From Symsagittifera roscoffensis (lineage: Eukaryota > Xenacoelomorpha > Acoela > Convolutidae): a stretch of 64,000 nucleotides of DNA. The position numbers and the translations under genes were made by a program. The DNA lies in NCBI RefSeq assembly GCF_963678635.1, contig NC_087070.1, positions 12,062,539 to 12,126,538 on the forward strand. Direction: 5' to 3'. Shown piece by piece: positions 51,848 through 62,894 of the stretch (position 1 is its first letter; every line of letters begins with the position of its first letter). The notes beneath the pieces were generated by a model. It had not been told where the DNA came from. It worked only from the letters and a program-made list of their open reading frames with translations, and made no database searches.

Positions 51848-51981
51848 TTAAAGTGTGTCGCTTTGATAGGCATTGTTCGCAGGTGCGAGAAAAATAGCTT
51901 TTTGATTTCGCAATTCGAGCTTAAGTCCTTGGAACTTTCGCCCCTCATATTCAATTTCCAGTTCACAGGCTTCGTCCACTT
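51848..51981 (-). CDS. Candidate terminal exon of an unknown minus-strand gene
   Basis: On the minus strand a good acceptor (TTGTTTCTTTTTAATCATTTAG) is followed by 43 sense codons and a stop: EVDEACELEIEYEGRKFQGL at the start and APANNAYQSDTL at the end. The coding look is supported by balanced composition in AT-rich surroundings. An ATTAAA on the minus strand at 51,672-51,677 could be its poly(A) signal. It would be tail-to-tail with the 50.4-kb gene. Upstream exons were not found in the window; they may lie beyond the Polinton fossil or outside. The family is not recognised. Confidence 0.4.
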
Positions 51982-53030
51982 CTAAATGATTAAAAAGAAA
52001 CAAGGAAGCTAAATCAGTTCTAGGTTAGAATTTGTTACCATTTAGAATTCAGTAGTTTGCACTAAGCGGTGGGCTGACCAAACTTCAATTCAATAAACAT
52101 TAGGAGAATTTTGAAAAAGTTGGATGGCAGAGGTTCAAGTTTCCAATCACAATATTAGGAAGAGTCTTAGTGTTTCTCCATGAAACTTGTTTATGGCAGA
52201 TGCATTCGTCATATACTCAGTTGAAAACTAAACATTTGCAGAACTATTTGCAGGACTAGGGTTATTAGAAAAAAAAAGCTACAGGTTTTCAGCTGTTTCT
52301 CGTTCATTGCAATTTTTGTTGTGTATTTTTCTCTATCACTTTCTACACAAGCATAGCTTGTGTTATAGTATGAACTCTCTTTTTTTCCAAACTAAGTCGC
52401 AAATTGTGCCATTCGGCCACAATGACCTGAAGAAGCAGATCACCAAGAGTACATGATTTTGGGGCTGAAGAAGGGGGGGGGGGGGTGGGGGGAGGTCCCT
52501 GGTGATCCAAATGTTTTGAGATAGGAAACAGAACATTGGGTCACCAAGCTATGTGTTAACATTGGGTATGAAAATGTATTAAGATAGGAAATAGAAATGG
52601 TAAGGTTTCATGGTTTGTGTAATGGTAAAAGAATGGTAAGAAAAATGATATTTTTTCTGTTTTTCTCTGGTTATTCGCAAAAATAATGGGGCGCGTTATT
52701 TAATTGGTGAATATCAATGGATAATTACGCGTGGATTATGGAATGAAGGTCTTGTTATTAGTTTTTTGATTCATGTTAAATCAACGATAATATTTTTTAT
52801 CAAAAAAAACTGAATTTTTTTTTCTAAGAACTTTCAAAACATGATTATATTCATTCTAAGTTGAGTTGAGACTCTTTTATATGGACTACTTATGCTTGAC
52901 CTAGATGAAATCTGCCGAAATTTGGAAAAATCAAGTACTTTGAGACAAGAAATTAAATTACGAAGAAAGTTAAAAAATCACTGCATCGTATAGTTAATTT
53001 ACTGCAATAATTAACACTAACAAATAAAAA
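51982..53030. other. Non-coding stretch left of the Polinton fossil
   Basis: AT-rich DNA with no recognised gene. The only marked feature is the G-rich run at 52,473-52,495. The left end of the Polinton may lie in or near this stretch; no terminal repeat could be identified because its partner is outside the window. Confidence 0.5.
52473..52495 (+). repeat. G-tract, potential G-quadruplex
   Basis: Thirteen consecutive G, a T, six G, an A and two G. Homopolymers of this length are also prone to sequencing and assembly error. Confidence 0.8.
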
Positions 53031-53039
53031 AGTACATAA

Positions 53040-53400
53040 TTACGAAAATTTGCTTAAGAAATCCAAAATATGGACATCATGAATATTAGTCAAGTTTCTC
53101 TGGTAGAATTTAAAATTGAAGAAATACTGAATAAACTGCGTAGAGTCCACAAAAATTATCAATTTTTTGTAGTTCTCTGGGAAACATTCGCCAATAATCT
53201 TTTTTAGAGAGAAATAAGTTGTTCTTTTCCGACCCATAGAATCAGCAAAGTATTAGGCTTTGTCCCATCGAGCTATCATAATCCAGTGTTCTCCTCTATT
53301 TTTGGTTGGAGCTGAGTTGATGATTGCAAAAAAGTCTTGTTAGTTGAGGTACTTTATCATAGGGGTAAGATCCCATGTATTGAACCTGAGCTCAGGAACT
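53040..53400 (-). pseudogene. Polinton cysteine protease remnant (PRO)
   Basis: The minus strand carries GEHWIMIAR with the catalytic His context, and shortly after it a block with Phe-Ala-Asp-Ser and MGRKRTTYFSL. This is the His then Asp arrangement of adenovirus-like/Ulp1-like maturation proteases of Polintons. It is a fossil. Confidence 0.65.
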
Positions 53401-53524
53401 CTTTCAATAGTTTGTACAAGTGAAATGTATCAAACTTTGCAATTGCTAGCTGATTTACATCCAAAAAGAAAGAAATGGTTCGTATGATAGTACAATTCAG
53501 AATAAAAAAAGTAAGATTGATGAC

Positions 53525-53734
53525 TTACTCGCATTTGGGTAATGAATCAACAAAGTCCCATAAACAAGTCTTTTGTACTGGAAAAATGTTATTGGCTACT
53601 ACTTTACAGTCTAGGTTGAAATAATTTATCAGGTTTTCAAGTGAACTACATTCATTGTCTACTTTTTCTGGAGATTTATGTCTGAAGAAGAACAAAATAG
53701 ATAGAACAGAGACATTAACGATTAAAAGTCCCAA
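53525..53734 (-). pseudogene. Polinton small membrane-protein remnant
   Basis: The frame starts with a hydrophobic helix (MGLLIVNVSVLSILFFF) followed by a polar, Asn/Asp-rich tail of about 50 residues. It lies between protease and capsid remnants on the same strand. The family is unassigned. Confidence 0.5.
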
Positions 53735-53839
53735 AAAGTTACAATCTTTTTATAGGAACCTGAAAAAAAATAACCAATTTTAGCGATTTTTCCGATTATG
53801 TCAGTTTGAACGTATAATCTTTCTCCCAGGACTATCACT

Positions 53840-56050
53840 CCTGTTAGTTGCTCCAAAGGAAATTGGAAAATGTTTCTAATCTCAAGCTTTCTTCACTAAG
53901 TTTTGGATAATGCAACTGTTCAGCAGCATTTTGTAGTGAGGTCAAGTCAAAAACAAGAATAGTATGACTTCGAAAATCTTCCATAGGAAGAGCTAGAAAT
54001 TCTTTGTTAAACTGCATTGTTTTCATTGTTGTAACACAGAGACGACAAGAAGAAATTGTATCTAATGAAACAATTGCTCTTCTACCCCGAATAATTCTAA
54101 GCTCTCTCAAATGAAATTATTGATAAATGAAAAGATCCAGCAACAGCTGAATTTGTATTCATTACAACTGCTATTCTTCTTATTGGAGCGTTATTGCATA
54201 TATTTTCCTGCATGATTTGGTTTTCACGCGATACAATGATAAAGTTTCTTGCTATAGTTTTGCTGTAATCGTATAGAGCAGCTTGTCTTTCGAATTTCCA
54301 TTGCAAATATGCAAATATTGATGATTAGGATCAGCAACTAAAATTATTCTAGTCAACAGCAAAAAATCAACAATTTTTAGACTGAAATTTGGATTATCAG
54401 ACAGCATGTAAAAATTAGGTCTTGCTCGAATTAGTTTAATTCGAACTTTGGTGTTCGAAAACAACTGTTTTTTGCAAGTAAGCTAATCAAAAACAAGCCT
54501 CCCATAGATTGAAAAAATTGTCCCTGTTCCTAGAGACTTTGCTCTATCAGTGAACGGATGCATATGAAAACTATCAAGAAATTCTTCAAAACTGTATCCA
54601 AGACAAGCAAGTTTTCCTTTAATACTCACTGCCGACGAATTCAATTTTTCCCATGTTTGTACTTAATGACGATATATAGTCCATTGGCGTTGAAAACCTT
54701 AGTATTGTTAAGATAAGTTTCTCAATTGGAGAATAGAGAATGTATTAGATTGTTTAAAAAATCAAGTTATGTTCTAGTTCCTCATCTGAAACATCCTTTG
54801 ACTTTGCTTTATGTTCTGCTTTTTTCTCTTGAAAGCGCCAAACAACTTTCCTCTGAATAATTGAGGCTTTAAACTAAGATGGATATCACGCATATTCAAA
54901 TAGAGATTACCATCCGTTTCAAATTCAAACTCAATACTGCTTTCATCTAGAGAAGTACTGGGGAATACTTCTTGCGTGTAGGATGAAGTTGTTGTTTCTA
55001 AAACTATGAGTTTATCAAGTCTCCCAGGAAGAAATTATAAACGCCCGTGCCAAAAATCGCCATTTTCATTTTAGCTCATCTCATATTTTTAAAAAATTTT
55101 CTTTGCGAGAGCGACTGTTTTTTGACCTACTTTTCCGAGAAATGGATCTAGTTCTACTAGTTATACGCTTGGATTTCTTTTTCTACCTCTCAATTGTTTC
55201 CAAACTGCTTTTGCTCTCACAACTTTTGCAAAGGTTTTCAGCTTTTTGCGTCCGCTAAAAACTTCCCCAATACGTTGAGCGGCGATTTAATACAAATCTG
55301 CTCTAATTCTTCCCGCAGCTTGGACTATTATTTTAAAACAAAATGGATTGCAGTTCTCCTTTGACTTTGCGCAAGAGCATCAAAACCTCTTCCACGTTGT
55401 ATTGCATGTCCCCAAAAAACAGGAAGTCAGCTGAAGTTTGAGCAACCATTTCCTATGAAGTAGAAATCAAAAATGATTATTCGAAATCATGCGGAACAAG
55501 AAAACAACGCGTGTAATTCCTACAAAGACAAAAGGATTTTTTTTTTCACCTGTACTAACTCTTAGCTCTACCTTGATGCTATGGAAAGAATGTTTTAACA
55601 ATTTTTATAAACTGTTATATTTTAAAGGGCTGATATATCATGCACTGTCCTTTAATATAGATGTCCACTTTTTCGCTTTGGAGATGAATGGAAAACAACG
55701 CAATGAAGGAGTTCTTGTATCAACGAGTTCGTTATATTCTATAATATCCCTATATATCATAAAGGAATGTACTGTTTTAGTCTCGTAAGAACACTGAGGA
55801 TAATGCAATCTTTTCCCATTCATTATAACCCCTATTTGATTTTGTTTTAAATCACAACCAAAATTTTGATTTGAATCAGACCTGTGAAAAACAAACAATG
55901 ATTGATCCTCAGTTAAAGGAACGGCTATCTTTTGTGTAATTTCATCTACTGATACATATGATCTGTTATATTCAACAGTTTGAGCACCTAGACGTTCTCG
56001 AATTTTTTTGTTCCTGGCTACAACTATATCAACAAAACTTGGATACAATC
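53840..56050 (-). pseudogene. Polinton capsid-like protein remnant (F54H12.2-like family)
   Basis: Several minus-strand pieces in order recall the F54H12.2-like proteins of animal Polintons, a family I take to be capsid protein. The piece at 56,048-55,638 has YPSFVDIVVA and FVFHRSDSNQNFG. The pieces at 54,464-53,844 have RIKLIRARPNFYMLSDNPN, IRRIAVVMNTNSAVAGSFH and HTILVFDLTSLQNAAEQL. Whether it is the major capsid protein or a partner rests on family memory, not on anything decisive here. Heavily broken. Confidence 0.6.
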
Positions 56051-56299
56051 CTGGTTCAATATGGATCGGTTTAATCTTTATTTTTTTTTCTCAAAAATAA
56101 AAAATTTTCCACGTTTTGTTACAATGAAGGGTACGATATTTCTGAAATATCAACATCCTATTCTCCTTTCAAATGTATTTGTTCGGGTAAAAAATTGTGA
56201 AAGATCTGATACTATTATTCAGATAGCCATTAAAAGAATCGTTAGGAATTTGCGCAATAGTAAAAGAATTCACGACTAATCATCGATAAAAAAATAAAT

Positions 56300-57160
56300 T
56301 TTAAAATGAATTACCTTTAATCTGAACGTTTTTTTATGTTTTTTTTTCGTTAACTTGTCCCAGAAATTTTCCTTTGTCGTAATCTTTGACTGTGTATGTA
56401 GGAGGTTTTTTTGTAGATACTGATTTCATCTGTCATTGAAAAGTAATAAAATTCTTTGAAGTTCTCACTCTATCTCCAACTTTGAGTTTTGGTTTGTTAT
56501 ACTTAGTTTGAGGTTTAATGTACAGATCTGAGAGAAAATTAGATTTCTTGACATCTCTCGGTGATTTCCCAACAGATCAATTAACGCGACAGTTCATTGT
56601 GGACACGAATTGAGGTAACTTGTGAACGAATTTTTCATCATGATCTTCTATATAACGAGAAATCATGTGTTTTACTGATTGAATAGCTCTCTCTGCAAAC
56701 GCAGCTTTTGTTCCACTCATTTTTGAGTAAACTTAAATGCCTTTCTCCTTGCAAATGTTTTTGAAATTTCACCCATGTTCTTTTCCTTTACCAACCCCAA
56801 GAATTTCAGGATTTTTTTTTGAGAAATTACTCTTTTTGAAAACTTTGAGGGGTTACTCTGGCATATTTTGTTTTCATTGTTTGAACTCTGACAATCCGCG
56901 AAAAGTTGTCAGCAGCAAGCAATAATTATTTGACTCCATTGTTTTGACTTGCTAGTTTGTCTACAAAAACCTCAAAAATCAAGTACATACACCAATTTCA
57001 TGATATTGCCTGAAATCGTCGGAAGGAAACGTCAGATTGCTTGACCAAATTTAGTATACGATGTCTTGGTTTGATAGAATTGTTCTATTTTCCTTGTTGA
57101 TGAACCACTTGCTTTTCTCAAGTCTCTCACAGAGCCGTACGCACTCTACCCCTAGAAAAC
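56300..57160 (-). pseudogene. Polinton integrase remnant (INT)
   Basis: Minus-strand blocks include KAAFAERAIQSVKHMISRYI, which holds the catalytic Glu region of a retroviral-type integrase. After it come a KYNKPKLKVGDRVRTSKNF block and a basic tail typical of the chromo-like or SH3-like C-terminal part. Polintons use this integrase for insertion. Broken. Confidence 0.65.
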
Positions 57161-57181
57161 ACACTGTTAAGATTTACCTTT

Positions 57182-58016
57182 TCAGTTTCTGAAAGAGATC
57201 CAAGTTTCTCTGTTGGCGTTCTTGTTCATGACAAGATTAGGTGGAATTTGGGCTGCTTCCAAAATGGTAAAATAATAATCTGGACAATTGGTACTTTTTC
57301 GCTTTAGTGCACTCACAATGTCTACAGTAAATTTTTTTGTTTCTCGATTATCTACTATGATATTGTCTGACTGACTCAATCTACTTCTAGGAGAATTTAA
57401 AATTAAATGAATACGATGCTTGTTATTTTTTGTTTCCAACCTTGTATTTACAGCACTGCAAGTAGAATCAAATCTTTTGGTACAAGTTCCTCTTTTTCTT
57501 GCTTTCGCTCCAATTTGTTTGTTTTTATAAGCATCCTTTGTGATTGATAAATTGAGTAAGGAGTTAAAACAAGTTGATCAATACTATGTCAATCGCTTCA
57601 TGACAAAAGGGAGAAAGGAGATATTAGATTAGTCGTAAGTCTTTAGGCGAGATTGAATCAGTTCTCATTTTATGCTCTGAATTTCTTCTTCGTAAGCATA
57701 CTGATTTTTTTCTACGGTATTTTACTACTTCTAGGCACATGCTGAGTTTACTAGGCGTTCGCTGAGGAACTGATTGAAACTTTTTGGACAAAGGAAGTTA
57801 AACTGATTTTGATGTTTTTGAGTTTTTAGGAGTAAAGAGACGTATTGTATGCTCATCGTCCAAAATTTTTGCTTCTGTCCCTTCTGGTAAATAAGGTTTT
57901 GATGGAACTGAACCACTGTTTGTGCAAAGTTCTAGCAAATCAACTGTATTTGGAGTTAAACCAATGAGTAAATTACCATAAGGAATGAATGTTGAATCTT
58001 GATAACACTCTTTCAA
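57182..58016 (-). pseudogene. Polinton ORF remnants, unassigned
   Basis: Two pieces on the minus strand, 57,182-57,439 (with HRIHLILNSPRSRLSQSDN and FTILEAAQIPPNLVMNKNA) and 57,731-58,016 (with CYQDSTFIPYGNLLIGLTP and PYLPEGTEAKILDDEH). They lie between integrase and ATPase remnants, a place where Polintons keep capsid or accessory genes. No function assigned. Confidence 0.5.
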
Positions 58017-58039
58017 TTAAAATCCGAGACCGAATTGGT

Positions 58040-58400
58040 TATGCTTGTTATATTTTGTATTCAGTCCCCTGTGTCTTCCAGCAAAATCAAATATTACAAA
58101 CTGCTTTGAATTTGAAACCTTTTCACATGACTCATCAATTATAAACAGGCAATCTGTTCATTTATTGAGAAGATTTTCAATCAGTTCAAAGTCAACCCCT
58201 TGGATAACATTAAGGTGTTTTCTTTCCATTTGTCCAAAAAGAGGTTGTAATGTTGATAAAAACAGAACATTTCGTCAAGATTGGGATGAACTGTACCAAT
58301 TTTTAGCCAATCGAAATTAAGAACTGATTTTCCAGATCCACTTGGACCATCTACCGGAATAAAAACTCGTTCTTTGGTAGAAAATTTTTATTCATTATTT
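58040..58400 (-). pseudogene. Polinton packaging ATPase remnant (ATP)
   Basis: The minus strand shows a clear Walker A (VDGPSGSGKSVLNF, near 58,345) and, further on, a Walker B block (LFIIDDSCE, near 58,130). This is the arrangement of the FtsK/A32-like ATPase that pumps DNA into capsids in Polintons and related viruses. The plus-strand frame covering 58,045-58,320 is its antisense shadow. Broken. Confidence 0.7.
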
Positions 58401-58639
58401 TGGAGAAGGTAAAATAGAACCGACTGTACTTGATAAAAATGTTGGTTCTTCACATGTAGTGAATAACAATATCCAGACAGTTTTACATGCTAGTATTGAA
58501 AGTATGAAGAAAAATTGGCTCAGAAAAACTAAAAGAAATCAATTACACGTGCGTCCAAAAAACTTCCATGAGTTTTGTTCATAATTCTCTTCATCAAAAA
58601 CAAAATTTCCCAAACTTAAAATCCTCTCGCACTCATCGC

Positions 58640-59104
58640 CCATCTTAGCTTTGGAATGAAAAAAAAATTGATAATGGTGAATATTTAGATTTTAAAAAAA
58701 CAAGATTAAATAAAATGATTTTTATGACTTACAATTTGCTTAAATACTATCCTTATGCAAATGCTTTTTTTTCTGCACAGTGAAGAGTTTTGCATGACAA
58801 AAATGGTAGTGTTGCTACACCTCCAACCTTTTTCTTCATCTTCGAAAATCAAACTCTGAACTTTTTTGGGCATGCGTAATTATCCAAGCTTGTAATATTT
58901 GTTCCCATAACTTTACAGTATTTTACATTTTTTAGAACCTTTTGCAAAAAACTCCGTTTCTGGATCTTTAAGTGTTTTCAAAAATTTTTACACTGATCCA
59001 ACTGATTCTATGAAGATGCTTTGTACACCAACAGTTTTTCCAACTTTTAATTCTTTCAAAATTTTGTTTTCAATACTCTCAATATCCAAAACAACCTGAC
59101 TCAT
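58640..59104 (-). pseudogene. Polinton small ORF remnant
   Basis: A minus-strand start at 59,104 gives MSQVVLDIESIENKILKELK, continuing with VGKTVGVQSIFIESVGSV. Short charged proteins like this occur beside the ATPase in many Polintons. The family is unknown. Confidence 0.4.
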
Positions 59105-60060
59105 GATTTTACCTATTTTCGCTGAAAATTTTTGTTAAATTGACTAACAATCAAACAATGCATCTACTGTTAAAGCAATATTTTAATATAAAAAAAGAAA
59201 AGCAACCCTATCACGTGCTAAAGAAAACAAAAACTAGGAAACCTAGTTACATTATAACGATATCCTTATGCGTAGTGGACTTCACAGATCCAGCTGCATC
59301 TTGTAGTATTGCAAGAAGTCAGAAAAGTTGTGGAATTTCCGAAAAACAACCCATACAGGAAATTCCATTTCCAATAAGGCCCCCAAAAGGAAAATTTTTT
59401 TGGTCCATTCCTCTCAAATTTATGTTTGGGTCCAAAAAAACAAAGGTACAAAGAAAGTAATTATTTCTTTTTGTATTTAATGAAAAGCCATGCTTAATCA
59501 AATCAAAATTTCTGAACATTTATTTTCTACAGTGCAATCTTCAAGAATAATACAAGTTTTTCTGAATGTCTCTAGATAAGACAAAACCGAGGGGATAAAA
59601 CCAACCAGTTTATTGTACTAGTCGTTTTCTAACTGAAACTTCTGATTGTTCTTTCAAGTCCTTTATTTACTGCGATATTCTATAAGATCTATTTTTTTTT
59701 TATTTCTGAACGACAACTTCAAAATTATTTGGGTCTTTCAGAATGCAAAGTTTACTCAAATTGAGATTTTTGTGATTCTGTCTCCAAATCTTGCTATTTT
59801 GATATACTTTGAGATTCCAAAACTGTTAGCGACAATTTCTGGATCTTTTTTTTGTGAGATGATATGGAAAGTTCCCAAATTTTTTTTGAAGTTTGTCGAT
59901 TGTTTCCTTGATTGCTATAGTTTTGTAAATAGTGAGTGTGTCAATTATTCTACTAATAATTGAAGACTTGTTTAAAAAAATCTTATCAAATTTTTTTTTT
60001 CAGTTAAAAGTTTTTCAACGCTTGAATTAATGAAATAATAAACTTATATGCAAGTTTTAA
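59105..60060. other. Polinton interior, no assignable gene
   Basis: A 106-codon plus-strand frame (59,140-59,460) and its minus-strand shadow are present, but neither shows a motif or a match to a Polinton gene that I recognise. The rest is T-rich and non-coding. Confidence 0.4.
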
Positions 60061-60790
60061 CACAGATTTTCTTTGGAAGATGCAATCAGATTTTTCCCAC
60101 AAGTTTGCAAAGAGTTGATTAAGTTTTTCTACAAAACGCAAAAATTGTTTTGATTTTTTCTAACAAGTGTGCGAAAATTTTTATAAAATTTCTGAGCCTG
60201 ATGCTAGTTTTTTTGTCGTTTTTTCTAAAATATATGCAAAAAAATGGCTTCTTTTTTCAGATGCATATGCGAAAAAGATATATTTTTTTGATGTGGTAAA
60301 CGTCTTAAAATACAGCTTAGAAATTTTCGATTTTGATGACTTTGAGAAATAATCCCTATCTTAGTACATTTTTTTCTGATGTTTTTGATCAACATACTTG
60401 CAGAAAAAGGAAATTGTTATTGATCAGTTTCGAAAAAGAAATTCATAATCTTTAAAAAAAAGTAAGGCAAGAAAAATTCGTTGAATATTTTTTAAATGCA
60501 AAAAAAAAATAAAAAAATTTTTTTAACATGGTAAACATTCCTCGATTTTTTTAACCTGGGTGCTAAACCATATGTGAAAGTTTTTGCAAATAGTAAAAAT
60601 TTTGTAAGCTATTTCTATCATGTGTGCAAATATTGTCATGGGTTTTTCTATCTTTTGTGAATTTTTTTGCAAGATGTTAGATTTGTTTTAATTTTCTTTC
60701 CATGTTTGCAAAGCTTTGTGAAATGTGTGGCAAATTGTAACGCTAATATGACTTTGCAAACCGTGTGCAAAACTGTTTTCACAAAATTCT
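60060..60790 (+). repeat. Degenerate short-period repeat
   Basis: A T- and A-rich stretch in which a TTTTCTAxCAxGTGTGCAAA-like motif recurs irregularly (near 60,157, 60,613, 60,650, 60,695 and 60,760). The spacing is loose, so this is an old minisatellite or a slippage-prone AT region. Confidence 0.45.
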
Positions 60791-60818
60791 CTATTAAAGT
60801 AACAAGACAACAATCAAG

Positions 60819-61148
60819 TTATTTACAAATCAAAAAGCTGTCGACCAGCTGAGTTCTTTGAATTTTGCTAGTTCTCAATGAAGCGCAAACTGGTTTTGTT
60901 TCTATCAACGGTGGTTCACCTGGTGGTTTGCTTACTTGAGTACTTTGTTCGGAGAGCCCCTCATCTTTTTGGATTGTAATTGGGTTCTCCACAGATCCTT
61001 CTTCTTCCCACGGGAAGAGGAAATCGTTCACAGGTTGAGCCACATGTCCGGAGTCAGGAACCTCGCGATAAACCATCCCAATTTGTTCTGCAATCTGCCA
61101 CATCCTTCCCACCGTTCCAAGCTGACTTTCGGCGCTGCGAACTTGCAT
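60819..61148 (-). CDS. Polinton-associated ORF, unknown 109-residue protein
   Basis: This minus-strand frame is less AT-rich than its surroundings and gives a protein with an ordered N-terminal half (GTVGRMWQIAEQIGMVYREV, then VNDFLFPWEEE) and a Pro/Ser-rich tail. It lies between the Polinton structural genes and the polymerase. I do not recognise the family. It could also be a host exon, but there is no matching neighbour. Confidence 0.45.
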   Translation of the reverse strand: MQVRSAESQLGTVGRMWQIAEQIGMVYREVPDSGHVAQPVNDFLFPWEEEGSVENPITIQKDEGLSEQSTQVSKPPGEPPLIETKPVCASLRTSKIQRTQLVDSFLICK

Positions 61149-62489
61149 TTGGTGATGTTCACTGAAGTCTCTCTTCGTGATTTTGAAAATGTGCCACGCT
61201 TGAATTAGAACAACTATTTGAGCGGAAAAAAAACCCAGACACTGACTCGCGTATCTTGATTGTCAACAATTCTTGTGAAAACTCGACCGAGTACGTACGG
61301 TTGTTAATATGAATCGAGAAAATTATACTGGGAAATAAGTTGAAATCATTGAGTGAAAACAAGAAATTTGACTGATTTAAAGCTGAGAGAGGGGCTAGTC
61401 GACGGTAGTTAGATTGACAAGAAATTGATTTTTACTCAAGAGTGAGGGGTACCTACATCTCAAGTCCGTAGGTTCCACCAATCAGAATAAATTTTCCGTG
61501 AATAGACGGTAGTCGTGTCCAATCAGAATTCACCTTCCTTTTAGAAAATTTTTGATAAAAAAAGTCATGTCCCTTCAGAAACAAAAATCCATCTGGTACA
61601 TTTTTACTCTTTTTTGTTACCAATCATTAAAGTTTCCATCTATGTTAAAATTGTCGTATCCAACAAAGGAATCCTTTTCAGGAATCAAACCTTCCAAATA
61701 AGTAAGAATTTACACAAGGGAAATTGCAAAAAAATGACCACATAATGTTTGCTGTAAAACTGAGAAAAATTGCCGATATAAATAACAAAAGAAAGACAGT
61801 TATATCAAGTAACTTTTCTACAAGTTTTTTCATCAAGTGATATGAATTTTTTGTAAATTATGAATGAGAAACTGCTGATTTTTGAGTAGATAGTCAATTT
61901 TTTTTATTTTGATGTAAATTTGAAGAGATAGCTCAAAATTGATGAAATTCTCAAAGCAAATCTCTAGAAATATTATCCCAAATCTGATCATGCAAGATTT
62001 TGAACTTTGAAAATCGAAAAAAAACGAAGAAACGAACATTTTTGTCGGGAAGTTTTGATAAATTTGGGAATTGGGTAGGGCACAAAAAAGTCTGAAAAAT
62101 ACTATCATACGACCTTTTTATTAGTTTCAAGTTTTCCAAAATATTTTTAAAATTTTTCCTTGTCAGATGCTATTCAGCATTAGGTATCAAGCTTTGATAC
62201 TCAAAACTCGGTTCAAAACATAACTTTTTCATTGAGTAACTTTCCCTAAAACGGCATTTACTCAGTCCGAAAACTCTATTTTGGACAACACAAAACACAT
62301 GTTTTTTAATTGATTTTTTTAAACAATGATTATGCTTTACCCACAATTATATCTAGAAACTGCTGACTTCTGTTTGGTTGAATGTTTTACTAAAAATTCT
62401 AGCATATCCATTAAATATTTTTATAGGTGACGACGTTTTTACCATAAAACGAAACTTGCGTGGGTCGTGACGCCATTTCTAATAAATAG
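61149..62489. other. Polinton interior, no assignable gene
   Basis: AT-rich, with no frame that resembles a gene. Near 62,427-62,470 short motifs like GTGGGTCGTGACGCC resemble the interior of the neighbouring MITE, possibly a relic of a second copy. Confidence 0.45.
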
Positions 62490-62777
62490 TAAAACTTGAA
62501 GTAAAATTCAAGTGAATGCTCTGATTGATAAGCAAAACTTATGATTTAATCAAATAATAGACGCGTTTTATAATAAAAAATGACGTCTTAGCTTAAAAAG
62601 AATTTTGCGTAGGTGTTGGCTTAGTTGTTCATATAGAAGAAATGAAGTCATCACTATAAAAGGATAATTACGTAGGCGTTGACGTCATTTTTATTATAAA
62701 ACGTGCCTATTATTTGATGAAATCATTAGTTTTGTTTATCAATCAGAGCAGTCACTTGAATTTTACTTCAAGTTTTA
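62490..62777. mobile_element. MITE with long terminal inverted repeats
   Basis: Arms of about 98 bases at 62,490-62,587 and 62,681-62,777 are inverted copies with a handful of mismatches. Both outer ends read TAAAACTTGAAG, so the TA may be a duplicated target as in Tc1/mariner-type elements. The 93-base centre has no frame. It lies about 115 bases before the polymerase remnant. Confidence 0.85.
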
Positions 62778-62894
62778 CAATTCGTTACTTCGCGAAAAGA
62801 AACAAGTAAGTTTTTTTTATTCAATTGGTACTGTTAATTTTTAAGATTGGAACTTTTCCAAAGACCCAGTATAATTTTTTCTAACTTTTAGATA

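Noticed and set aside
58045-58320. 91-codon plus-strand frame in the Polinton
   Set aside because: Antisense to the packaging ATPase, whose Walker A and B read on the minus strand.
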